A stretch of DNA of 33,769 nucleotides, taken from contig JAFZBQ010000100.1 of the NCBI GenBank assembly GCA_017561665.1, positions 1 to 33,769 of the forward strand, given 5' to 3'. This document shows, one piece after another, positions 7,928-15,812 of the stretch (position 1 is its first letter; each line of letters opens with the position of its first letter). A model generated the notes under the pieces. The model was not told where the DNA came from and did no database searches. It saw only the letters and a program-made list of their open reading frames with translations. The DNA is from Bacteroidales bacterium (lineage in GTDB: Bacteria > Bacteroidota > Bacteroidia > Bacteroidales > UBA932). The translations under genes and the position numbers were made by a program.

Positions 7928-9271
7928 ATGAGCAAGATAGACAGAAGAGAATTCCTGAAGGGCCTTTCGATAGCCACCGCAGGCGCTGCAATGACCGCCG
8001 GCGGCATCAGCCTCAAGGCCGAAGAGAGTGCCAAGTCATTCGGAACGATGGAATACCGTACCTCAAAAACTGGCGATAAGGTATCGCTGCTTGGCTTTGG
8101 CTGTATGAGGATGCCTACCGAAGACGGCACCCGCAACACGCCGGTGGATATGGAGGCCCAGATGCGGCTGATAGACTATGCGATGGAGCACGGTGTGAAC
8201 TACTACGACACCGCCCCGGTTTATGTCGGCGGCAAGAGCGAAGGGATTATGGGCGAGTGCCTTTCCCGCCACCCGCGCGACAAATACTTCATCGCCACCA
8301 AGATGTCCAACGCATGGGGCGACCAGTCTTTTGCAGCTTCCAAGAAGATGTACCTGAACTCTTTCAAGGAGCTCAAGACCGATTATATAGACTATTACCT
8401 GCTGCACAACATCGGCGCCGGCGTTGACATTTTCAACAAGCGCTTTATGGAGAACGGTCTGCTGGAGTTCCTGGTCAAGGAGCGCGAGGCTGGCCGCATC
8501 CGCAACCTGGGGTGGAGCTTCCACGGCAACAGGGAGACATTTGACCATATACTCTCGCTGCACGACCAGTATAACTGGGACTTCGTACAGATCCAGCACA
8601 ACTACCTTGACTGGAACCACGCCGGCGGCCGTAACGTGAACTCTTCCTATCTCTATCAAGAACTGGCAAGCCGCGACATCCCCGTCGTCATTATGGAGCC
8701 GCTTCGCGGCGGAGCACTGGCCAATGTACCCGAGACCGTGGCAAAAAAGATGCTGGAGCGCAAACCCACAAGCAGCATCGCCAGCTGGGCTTTCCGCTTT
8801 GCCGGCACCCAGCCCAAAGTACTCAGCGTGCTGAGCGGAATGACCTATATGGAGCACCTTCAGGACAATCTGGGCACATTCAGCAATTTTGAGCCCTGCA
8901 GCTCTGAGGAGTTGGAGTTCCTGGAGCGCATCGCAAAGGAAATGGTGGAATTCCCGCTGATAGAGTGCACCGGCTGCGACTACTGCATGCCCTGCAAATA
9001 CGGCGTGGACATCCCCGGCATCTTTACTCATTACAACAAGTGTGTCAGGGAAGAGTTGATGCCGATATCATCTGCAGACGACAACTACCGCAAGTTGCGC
9101 CGCGCTTTTCTGGTCGGTTACGACCGCAGTGTGCCCGCCCTCAAGCAGGCCAACCACTGCATCGGCTGCAACGAGTGCACCCGCCACTGCCCTCAAGACA
9201 TAAAAATCCCTGCCGAGATGCAGCGCATCGACGAATTCGTCGAGCGACTAAAACAAGGCAGGGAATTTTAG
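7928..9271 (+). CDS. Tat-exported aldo/keto reductase with C-terminal ferredoxin domain
   Basis: 447 residues. The N-terminal RREFLKG plus hydrophobic stretch (residues 6-26) is a good twin-arginine signal. An aldo/keto reductase barrel follows, with the tetrad visible as D94, Y99 (NYYDTAPVY), K125 (FIATK) and H160 (YYLLH). The tail holds two cysteine clusters, C347-C356 (CTGCDYCMPC) and C411-C421 (CIGCNECTRHC), able to bind [4Fe-4S] centres. Ferredoxin-tailed members of this family are common in anaerobes, but the substrate is unknown. Tat export suggests it folds with its cofactor in the cytosol and works in the periplasm, probably fed by the upstream NapGH-like fusion. Its stop lies one base from the stop of the convergent gene. 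Confidence 0.9.
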   Translation: MSKIDRREFLKGLSIATAGAAMTAGGISLKAEESAKSFGTMEYRTSKTGDKVSLLGFGCMRMPTEDGTRNTPVDMEAQMRLIDYAMEHGVNYYDTAPVYVGGKSEGIMGECLSRHPRDKYFIATKMSNAWGDQSFAASKKMYLNSFKELKTDYIDYYLLHNIGAGVDIFNKRFMENGLLEFLVKEREAGRIRNLGWSFHGNRETFDHILSLHDQYNWDFVQIQHNYLDWNHAGGRNVNSSYLYQELASRDIPVVIMEPLRGGALANVPETVAKKMLERKPTSSIASWAFRFAGTQPKVLSVLSGMTYMEHLQDNLGTFSNFEPCSSEELEFLERIAKEMVEFPLIECTGCDYCMPCKYGVDIPGIFTHYNKCVREELMPISSADDNYRKLRRAFLVGYDRSVPALKQANHCIGCNECTRHCPQDIKIPAEMQRIDEFVERLKQGREF

Positions 9272-9272
9272 G

Positions 9273-10169
9273 CTACGCCTGAGCCCACTGATTCTTGATG
9301 AGTTCTACAGCGGCCGGGATTACGACGGCGGGATCGCCGATTGCGCCGCATTCCAGGCTGATGTACTTGTTGTAGCCCATCTCCTTGAGAGCACGGAACC
9401 CGTCTACATAATTGTCTACGTCACCGTCCTCGCCGGGGGTGCAGCGGTTTGCGCGGCTGGCGATGTGGATGTGCTGCAGATAGTCCTGCGCCGACATCAG
9501 AGCGGCGTAGTCGCTGGTCTCTTCTTTCATATGCCAGAAGTCGCCCATGCACTTGACACCGTCGCTCTTAGCGTCTCGGCAGATGGCTGCGGCGGCGCTC
9601 ACAAGCCGCAGGTAGAAGCACTCTGCGCGGTTCAGCGGCTCCAGAATCACGGTCGTGCCGTTCTTTACCGCAAACTCGCCCAGCTCGTGAAGCTGCTCGC
9701 ACAGATAGTCGTAGGTCTCCTGGTTATTGGGCTTGCAAGGTTCCTGGCGGTTGAAGGCGGGCACCATAATGACGCCGGTGGAGCCGATGGCTCCGGCAGC
9801 TTCAACGATGCGGCGCATAGAGGTATCGAACGCCTCTTTCTGGACGGGATCGTCGGCCAGGATAAAGCCGTCGAAGCCGGCGCAGATGGCGGATATCTTC
9901 ACGTTGCGGCCTTCCAAGGCCTTTGACAGCTTGTCAAATTCCTGAACCAGTTCGCGGCCGCCCGGCTCGAAACCGGTCACGCCCAGCGACTCGCAGTAGT
10001 CCAGCTGCTCTTCATAAGATTCACCGATTCCACGGCCGCTCTGGAGTGAGACATTGCAGACAGCGCCTGTATCGGCCTTCTTGGGAGCGCAGGAGGTCAG
10101 TATAGAGGGACCTGCCAGAGCCACTGCTGCGGCTCCAATGGAGGTCTTGAAGAATTCTTTTCTGTTCAT
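9273..10169 (-). CDS. Exported TIM-barrel sugar isomerase/epimerase-like lipoprotein
   Basis: 298 residues of the xylose isomerase-like/AP endonuclease 2 superfamily. The N-terminus (NRKEFFKTSIGAAAVALAG, then ILTSC) combines a Tat-like RK motif with a lipobox at Cys27, so it should be a membrane-anchored periplasmic lipoprotein. Likely divalent-metal ligands sit at the ends of barrel strands: E177 (ILEPLN), D210/H213 (GDFWH), H236 and E273 (SLECG). It starts one base after the Gfo/Idh/MocA gene ends, so the two are translated from one mRNA. Such pairs occur in keto-sugar pathways, where the TIM-barrel partner isomerises the keto sugar or eliminates the aglycone. Its exact reaction cannot be read. 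Confidence 0.85.
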   Translation of the reverse strand: MNRKEFFKTSIGAAAVALAGPSILTSCAPKKADTGAVCNVSLQSGRGIGESYEEQLDYCESLGVTGFEPGGRELVQEFDKLSKALEGRNVKISAICAGFDGFILADDPVQKEAFDTSMRRIVEAAGAIGSTGVIMVPAFNRQEPCKPNNQETYDYLCEQLHELGEFAVKNGTTVILEPLNRAECFYLRLVSAAAAICRDAKSDGVKCMGDFWHMKEETSDYAALMSAQDYLQHIHIASRANRCTPGEDGDVDNYVDGFRALKEMGYNKYISLECGAIGDPAVVIPAAVELIKNQWAQA

Positions 10170-10170
10170 A

Positions 10171-11541
10171 CTACTCGGGTTGCTGTTCGGTTCCGGGAAC
10201 TTCTATTACGGGATGCTGAACGGCATCGAGACTGCACAGGGTCAGAGTGTCGGGCTCGCCGGGGAGGAAGTCCATATCGGCAGCCATAATCTCGTCCCAA
10301 TTGATTGTCTTGCCGGTGTATGCAGCCTCGCGGCCCATTACGCCTGCCAGGGAGGACATCGCGGTCTCGGTAGCCTGGTCGATGCCTTCGCCCTTGCGGA
10401 TATGGTTGATCAGGTCGACATGCTCCAGAACATACGGGTCGTACTGTTTGAATTTGGTTTCCTCGTCGTTCTTGAAATCGTACTGCCAGAGGATGTTGCC
10501 CTTCCAGTCGCGGATGACGCCGTCAGAGGCCCACCAGCCCTTGGTACCGCGTACCACCTCGCTAACGTTGTTGGCGCAGCCGTCTATCTGGCGGCACATG
10601 GAGTGCAGATGCACGCCGTTTTCAAATTCGAAGTCGATGCTGAAGTTGTCGTACTGGTCGCCGGTGATGCGACGCTGGCGGCTGCCGAAGCCGGTCGCCT
10701 TGATAGGGTGTGCACCGCCCATCATCCACATGAACACGTCGATGTTATGCACGTGCTGCTCCACGATATGGTCGCCGGACATAGCTTTCCAGTTGACCCA
10801 GTCGCGGATTGCCCACTCCATATCGCTCCAGCCCTTCTCGCGCTCGCGATACCAGAGCATACCCTGGTTCCAGTAAACGTTACCGCCGGTAATCTCGCCG
10901 ATTATACCCTGCTGAATCTTTTCGAAAGCGGTGACATAGGCGCGCTGATGGTGGCGCTGGGTACCGGTCACAACCGCCAGCTTCTTGGCCTGGGCCTGCT
11001 TTGCAGCGGCGATGACGGTGCGGCAGCCCTTGGCATCTACGGCTACCGGTTTCTCCAGGAACGCGTGCACGCCCTTGGAAACGGCATACTGGAAATGATA
11101 GGGACGGAAAAGCGGAGGAGTGGTGAGGATCACTACGTCCACGCCGCTGTCGATAACCTTCTTGTAGGCGTCAAAACCCACGAACTTCTGGACGCCGGAT
11201 ACATCGTATCCCCACTCGGTGAGATTGGCGATGGACTCTTCTATCTTGTCTTCGAACACATCGCCGAAAGCGGTGAATTTGACGCCGGCGGCTGCCTCAA
11301 GCATATTGGCGGCAGCACCTGTACCGCGACCGCCGCAGCCGATAAGACCGGCCTTGAGTTCGCGGCCGTCCTCGGCCTTGTCCATCAGGTTGGGGATATA
11401 ATACTCGCCCGGCTGACGCAGGGGCACCATCTTGCCGTCTTTGCCGGCGCAGGAAGAGAGTATCGGCGTAGAAGCTACCAGGGCGCCTCCGCCCACGAGG
11501 GCTGCGCGTCCGAAAAATTCTCGTCTTGAAATCTTGCTCAT
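10171..11541 (-). CDS. Exported Gfo/Idh/MocA family oxidoreductase, Tat lipoprotein
   Basis: 456 residues. The signal is SRREFFGRAALVGGGALVA, then PILSSC with lipid-modifiable Cys31, so Tat export and lipidation are both expected. The Rossmann domain has GLIGCGGRGTG (residues 66-74) and the family EKP motif at 163-165 (FLEKPVAV). The substrate domain carries GDHIVEQHVHNID (about 256-268) with candidate catalytic histidines H263 and H265. Family members oxidise or reduce sugar hydroxyls with NAD(P), often bound tightly, which suits a periplasmic enzyme that must be recycled by a partner. Some relatives are GH109 glycosidases using NAD; I cannot exclude that. It is 13 bases downstream of the cytochrome fusion and immediately precedes the TIM-barrel gene. 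Confidence 0.9.
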   Translation of the reverse strand: MSKISRREFFGRAALVGGGALVASTPILSSCAGKDGKMVPLRQPGEYYIPNLMDKAEDGRELKAGLIGCGGRGTGAAANMLEAAAGVKFTAFGDVFEDKIEESIANLTEWGYDVSGVQKFVGFDAYKKVIDSGVDVVILTTPPLFRPYHFQYAVSKGVHAFLEKPVAVDAKGCRTVIAAAKQAQAKKLAVVTGTQRHHQRAYVTAFEKIQQGIIGEITGGNVYWNQGMLWYREREKGWSDMEWAIRDWVNWKAMSGDHIVEQHVHNIDVFMWMMGGAHPIKATGFGSRQRRITGDQYDNFSIDFEFENGVHLHSMCRQIDGCANNVSEVVRGTKGWWASDGVIRDWKGNILWQYDFKNDEETKFKQYDPYVLEHVDLINHIRKGEGIDQATETAMSSLAGVMGREAAYTGKTINWDEIMAADMDFLPGEPDTLTLCSLDAVQHPVIEVPGTEQQPE

Positions 11542-11554
11542 ATCAGTATATATT

Positions 11555-13066
11555 TTATTGTTTTATCTCTTCAGGAACTTCGCAAACCACACGGAAACCG
11601 ATGCCCTTAATGTCGGAATACCACCAGATGCTCTTGGGAACCTGGGGGTCGGTCCTGAGCCAGTCGTCGTGCTGTGTATGGGCGCGGGCGGCGCAGCGTA
11701 CGCCGGCGGCATCAGAAAGATAATTACCGCCGCGGACTACATATTCACTTCCGCTGGCGGGACCTGTAGGGTCGATTGCACCGTCGGCCATCTGACTGTA
11801 AGCATCCTCCGCATACCAGTCGGAGCAATACTCCAGAACGTTGCCGAGCATATTCTTCAGGCCGAACGGATTGGCCTTCACGCTCTCCGGCAGCGCGGTG
11901 CGGTTCCGGCTGTTTCCGGCATAAATGACGTTGCTGGCAATGACGGTCGTGTCGGCGCTGCGAAGGAAGCCGTCGGTGAATTTCTTTGGACTGCCCTCGA
12001 AATAATAGGGCGACGAAGTGCCGCCGCGGGCGGCGTATTCCCACTCAGCCTCGGTGGGCAGGCGGTACTTGCGTCCGGTCTTCAGGCTGAGCCACTGGCA
12101 GAAGACTTCCGCGCCGTAGTGCGTCATGGTGATGGCTGGACGGTCGCCCTTGCCCCAACCCTGGTCAGGCGCGCCGTAAGGCGGTGTCGGGCCACTGACG
12201 GCGTCTATGTCAGTGCGCGTATTGTTTGCATAAATCTTCTCCGGAGCGGTGCGGCCGGGCGACTGGGTCTCCATAAAGAACGACCAGTACTGGGTCCAGG
12301 TGACCTCAACCTCGGCCATAAAGAAATCGGAGACGGTGACCTTGCGCACCGGACCCTCGTCGGCATTGCGGAGAGGCTCCTTGTCGGGCGAACCCATCTC
12401 GAAGGTACCGCCGGGGATGGCTATCATATTGATAGCGCAGACTGTGCCGGGGACGGTTTCGGTAAAGTTTTCAAATGCAGTGACCGTAGCGGCCTCTGTA
12501 TACGGCTCGATATCGGGCATACCTTCGTCGTTTGCAGCCAGGCTGTGGCCGTGCTGATAATTGGGATTGAAGTGACCCGCATCCAGGTGGCAGTTGATGC
12601 ACTGCAGGTCATAATCTTTCTTATGGTCTTCGTAATAGATGTGGCTGATGAGGGCGTCGTCGGTTATTCCCTCCGGGAACAGGTCGGCGTGACACTTTTC
12701 GCAGGAGGAGTTGAACACTATCTTGCGGGCGTAATCCAGTTCGCGCTTGGCCTCCCAGTTAATCTTGCTCTTGTTCTTGAAGATGTAGCTGAAAAGGTCC
12801 TTGGTGCCCATCCTGGCCTTAGCCATAAAATGCTGCGACGGAGTTCCGGCGGGAAGGTGGCAGGCGGCGCAGTCGGTCACGGTGCCGCTCTGGTTGCGAT
12901 AGTGCATGGAGAGCGTCCATAGCGAATCGGCCTGAGTATGCACGTGGCAAGACATACAACTCTCGTTAGATGAACTCTTTACATAGAAAGAATTCAGGAA
13001 TATCATAAGGGCGAAACCCAATACGAATCCACCGAGAGTAAACCAGACTGTTTTTTTGTTGCGCAT
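11555..13066 (-). CDS. Tetraheme NrfH/NapC-type cytochrome c fused to a SUMF1-like domain
   Basis: 503 residues. An uncleaved N-terminal anchor (about 7-27) leads into a periplasmic domain with four C-x2-C-H heme sites: CMSCH (37-41), CAACH (66-70), CEKCH (122-126) and CINCH (156-160). This is the NapC/NrfH plan, which takes electrons from menaquinol or returns them to the quinone pool. From about 211 to 498 there is a SUMF1 (formylglycine-generating-enzyme-like) fold: MIAIPGGTFEMGS, RLPTEAEWEYAARGG, GNVLEYCSDWY, VRGGNY and GFRVVCE. The copper-binding cysteine pair of true FGE is absent from the RGGNYLSDAAGVRCAAR segment, so sulfatase activation is unlikely. It heads the unit with the Gfo/Idh/MocA and TIM-barrel genes. 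I infer it is their electron acceptor. Confidence 0.9.
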   Translation of the reverse strand: MRNKKTVWFTLGGFVLGFALMIFLNSFYVKSSSNESCMSCHVHTQADSLWTLSMHYRNQSGTVTDCAACHLPAGTPSQHFMAKARMGTKDLFSYIFKNKSKINWEAKRELDYARKIVFNSSCEKCHADLFPEGITDDALISHIYYEDHKKDYDLQCINCHLDAGHFNPNYQHGHSLAANDEGMPDIEPYTEAATVTAFENFTETVPGTVCAINMIAIPGGTFEMGSPDKEPLRNADEGPVRKVTVSDFFMAEVEVTWTQYWSFFMETQSPGRTAPEKIYANNTRTDIDAVSGPTPPYGAPDQGWGKGDRPAITMTHYGAEVFCQWLSLKTGRKYRLPTEAEWEYAARGGTSSPYYFEGSPKKFTDGFLRSADTTVIASNVIYAGNSRNRTALPESVKANPFGLKNMLGNVLEYCSDWYAEDAYSQMADGAIDPTGPASGSEYVVRGGNYLSDAAGVRCAARAHTQHDDWLRTDPQVPKSIWWYSDIKGIGFRVVCEVPEEIKQ

Positions 13067-13070
13067 CGTG

Positions 13071-13078
13071 CAAATATA
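13071..13078 (-). promoter_or_regulatory. -7 box of the cytochrome-SUMF1 operon
   Basis: TATATTTG on the minus strand, with only 4 bases between its last base and the ATG at 13066. It gives the cytochrome/oxidoreductase unit a promoter separate from the rhamnosidase gene 33 bases upstream. Confidence 0.6.
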
Positions 13079-13099
13079 TCAAACTAAATCGACATTTCG

Positions 13100-15712
13100 C
13101 TATATTTCACTTGAGAAATAATACTTACCGCTGCCCACCTCGTGAAGCTCGTATCCGTCGGTGGTGGGAACGTATATTTCTGCAGTGGTATTGAAGGGGA
13201 TTTCGACCTCCAGGGTGAAGGCATTTCCATCCAGTTTCCAGTAGGAAACCGCCTTGCCGTAAGGCGTAATCTCCTCCGCCTTCATATAACTGAAACCGCC
13301 GCCCGGATGTGGTTTGACGCATATCTTCTTGAATCCTGGAGCCGCCTCTTTCAATCCCGCAGCCTCGCGGTATAGCCAGTCACCGATGGCGCCGTAGGAA
13401 TAGTGGTTGAACGAATTCATTCCGTTGTCGGGAATGGTTCTGTCGGGCATCATCGAATTCCAACGCTCCCAAATGGTGGTGGCGCCCATAGTCACGGGAT
13501 ACAGCCAGCCGGGATAGCCCTTGTGCAGCAGCAGCTTGTATGCGACGTCGTCCATACCGCAGGCAGTCAGGGCATTGGAGATGTGCGAAGTGCCCAGGAA
13601 GCCGGTGGTGATGTGGCCGTAGCTTTCCACCCTCTCCTTGAGTTTGGCGGCAAGTTTCGGACGCATATCCTCCGGAACCATATCGTATACCAGAGCCACA
13701 ACATAGGCGGTCTGGGTGTGGGATACCAGATAGCCGTCGGCAGTGACGTAAGTCTTGCAGAAGGCCTCGCGCGCCTTGGCGGCGATATCGGCATAACGGG
13801 CGGCATCGTCGGCCTTGCCCAGCACCTTGGCGGCTTCTGCCACTATCGATGCCGAATTGGCAAAATGGCACTGCTGAAGGACGGGGACATAGGTCACTGA
13901 AGATCGGCCGGCGACGTCGTTGTCCACATCGAAAGCCAGCCAGTCTCCGTAGTGCCAGCCGGTGTTCCAGAGATAACTGTCACCGGCTGCGCCCGCCATA
14001 AAGTCGACCCAGCGCTTCATGCTTTCGTACTGGGTTTCAAGCACCTGCGGGTCGCCGTAGGCCATATAGACGGTCCAGGGGATGATGGTGGCGGCATCGG
14101 CCCAGCCGACGTGACCGGCACCCACCAGGCCGTGAACCATGGGCACAATGTCGGTGACCTGACCGTCGGGCAGCTTGTCAAAAGCGACATCCTTGAGCCA
14201 CTTGCTGTAGAAAGCGTAGGTGCCGCGGTTGAAGGTTGCGGTGCGGGCGAATATCTCGGCATCGCCCGTCCAGCCCAGGCGTTCGTCGCGCTGGGGGCAG
14301 TCGGTGGGGACATCCACAAAGTTGCCGCGAAGACCCCACTGGATGTTGCTCTGCAGCTGGTTTACCAGAGGGTCGGAGCAGACAAATCTGCCGGTCGGCT
14401 CCATATCTGAGAAGCGCACCTGGGCCTTGAAATCGGCCAGGTTGATCTCTTCTTGCGGAATGCCTTCTATCTTAATATATCTAAAGCCGTAGAAGGTGAA
14501 GCGGGTGGTGTAATCGCGCGGCGTGCCGTCGCAGATATAGCAGCTCTGCGCCTTTGCACTGCGCAGGTTGGTGGTGTAAAAGTTGCCGTCCTGGTCCAGC
14601 ACCTCGGCGTGGGAGATGGTAATCTTCTGGCCCTGCTTGCCGGCGTAACTGATCACCTCGCTGCCCACCAGATTCTGGCCGAAGTCTATCACCAGCTCCC
14701 CTTTCGGGGTGATTATCAGTTCTTTGGCGGCAACGGCCTGCTCTATTTTGACCGGTTCGTTTTCCTGCGGGACGAGGTTGCCAAAACCGTAGTCGGCAGT
14801 CTTCACGGCCTTCCAGGCAGAAGCGTCGAAGGCGGCGGTGCACCACCCTTCCGGAGCCTTGACCGCGTCGAAGGTCTCACCGTCGTAGATGGCGCTGTGA
14901 AGCACGCCGCCGGTGGTGGTTTGCCAGCTGCCGTCAGTGCCAATAATCTCCCTGGTGCCATCCTTATAAGTGATGACTATCTGCGCCAGGAGCGCCCATT
15001 CCTGCTGCTGGAAATTGCTGCGGTACTGCGAGGGATCTGTCCAGCCCATCATACTCAGATACCAGCCGCGGGCCAGTTCGGCACCAATCACGTTCTCGCC
15101 TCGACGCAGCAGGGAGGTGATGTCGTAGGTCTGATACATAAGATGATAGTTGTAACTGGTATAGCCGGGAGCCATAAAGGACTCCCCTATCTTGACGCCG
15201 TTGAGGAAGGGCTCGTACACACCGTGGGCAGTGAAATATGCAACCGCGCTCTTCACAGGTTTTGTAACCTTGAAAGTGCCGCGCAGCAGAGGCGAACTCT
15301 CGCTCATTTCCGGCACAATCCATTTTGCAGTCCAGCTATCCAGTCCGGTAACGAACGTCTGTTTTCCGCTCCAGCTGCTGGCACGGCCCTTGGCATCCCA
15401 GATGCGCACCTGCCAGGAATACTTGCAGGCGGGCTTGAGCGCTGCACCCTCGTATTTCACCGCTATCGAATTGTCCGACAGCACTTTTCCGGTGCTCCAA
15501 ACAGCACGGCCGTCGATGTCGAAGACTTTGATTTCGTATGCACTCTGGCCGTCGTCGCTCCGGTCACTCACACCCACCCAACTGAATGTGGGGGAACCAG
15601 TTATGCCGACGGGTTCGGACAGGTGATTGACTTTGAGGGAAGAAACATTAACCTTTGCAGCTGCCGGAATCGTGGCCAGGGCAAAGAGTATCAGGAGCAG
15701 TTTTTTTATCAT
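13100..15712 (-). CDS. Exported GH78 alpha-L-rhamnosidase
   Basis: 870 residues, standard length. A signal peptide (MIKKLLLILFALATIPAAA) sends it to the periplasm or surface. N-terminal beta-sandwich domains precede an (alpha/alpha)6 barrel with the GH78 signature DCPQRDERLGWTGDA: D471, the likely general acid E477, W481 and D484. The likely base is E749 in TTIWERW. The C-terminal sandwich contains the usual FSYMKAEEITPYG-type segment. It removes terminal alpha-L-rhamnose from plant glycans, rhamnogalacturonan side chains or flavonoid rutinosides. No SusC/SusD pair, sensor or rhamnose catabolic genes are in the window, so the substrate is open. It lies upstream of, and in the same direction as, the cytochrome/sugar-oxidoreductase unit. 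Confidence 0.94.
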   Translation of the reverse strand: MIKKLLLILFALATIPAAAKVNVSSLKVNHLSEPVGITGSPTFSWVGVSDRSDDGQSAYEIKVFDIDGRAVWSTGKVLSDNSIAVKYEGAALKPACKYSWQVRIWDAKGRASSWSGKQTFVTGLDSWTAKWIVPEMSESSPLLRGTFKVTKPVKSAVAYFTAHGVYEPFLNGVKIGESFMAPGYTSYNYHLMYQTYDITSLLRRGENVIGAELARGWYLSMMGWTDPSQYRSNFQQQEWALLAQIVITYKDGTREIIGTDGSWQTTTGGVLHSAIYDGETFDAVKAPEGWCTAAFDASAWKAVKTADYGFGNLVPQENEPVKIEQAVAAKELIITPKGELVIDFGQNLVGSEVISYAGKQGQKITISHAEVLDQDGNFYTTNLRSAKAQSCYICDGTPRDYTTRFTFYGFRYIKIEGIPQEEINLADFKAQVRFSDMEPTGRFVCSDPLVNQLQSNIQWGLRGNFVDVPTDCPQRDERLGWTGDAEIFARTATFNRGTYAFYSKWLKDVAFDKLPDGQVTDIVPMVHGLVGAGHVGWADAATIIPWTVYMAYGDPQVLETQYESMKRWVDFMAGAAGDSYLWNTGWHYGDWLAFDVDNDVAGRSSVTYVPVLQQCHFANSASIVAEAAKVLGKADDAARYADIAAKAREAFCKTYVTADGYLVSHTQTAYVVALVYDMVPEDMRPKLAAKLKERVESYGHITTGFLGTSHISNALTACGMDDVAYKLLLHKGYPGWLYPVTMGATTIWERWNSMMPDRTIPDNGMNSFNHYSYGAIGDWLYREAAGLKEAAPGFKKICVKPHPGGGFSYMKAEEITPYGKAVSYWKLDGNAFTLEVEIPFNTTAEIYVPTTDGYELHEVGSGKYYFSSEI

Positions 15713-15728
15713 AATTGTATGTTTTACC

Positions 15729-15750
15729 CGTTTATAAACGTTTAAAAACG
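15729..15750. promoter_or_regulatory. Tandem palindromes, possible operator of the rhamnosidase gene
   Basis: A perfect 12-bp palindrome CGTTTATAAACG (15729-15740) shares its last CG with a near-palindrome CGTTTAAAAACG (15739-15750). The pair lies between the rhamnosidase -7 box (15761-15768) and its start codon, in the expected 5' leader, which is a classic place for a repressor. CG-flanked A/T-rich palindromes are typical of LacI/GalR and similar regulators. No regulator gene is nearby. Confidence 0.4.
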
Positions 15751-15760
15751 CTTACTCGGA

Positions 15761-15768
15761 CAAATTTA
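15761..15768 (-). promoter_or_regulatory. -7 box of the rhamnosidase gene
   Basis: TAAATTTG on the minus strand, 48 bases upstream of the ATG at 15712, divergent from the proC promoter. Confidence 0.55.
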
Positions 15769-15781
15769 GCAAGAAAAAAGA

Positions 15782-15789
15782 TAACTTTG
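15782..15789 (+). promoter_or_regulatory. -7 box of the proCBA operon
   Basis: TAACTTTG, an exact TAnnTTTG match, 23 bases before the proC ATG at 15813. Confidence 0.65.
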
Positions 15790-15812
15790 CCCCATAAAAG
15801 CACTACGCGCGT

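Noticed and set aside
11555-12450. Sulfatase-activating formylglycine-generating enzyme.
   Set aside because: The copper-binding cysteine pair is missing and no sulfatase gene is present in the window.
10054-12922. Two long open frames (about 490 codons each) on the plus strand opposite the Gfo/Idh/MocA and cytochrome genes.
   Set aside because: They are antisense to genes with clear motifs, show no domain features of their own, and long antisense frames are expected in high-GC coding DNA with a G/C-rich third codon position.
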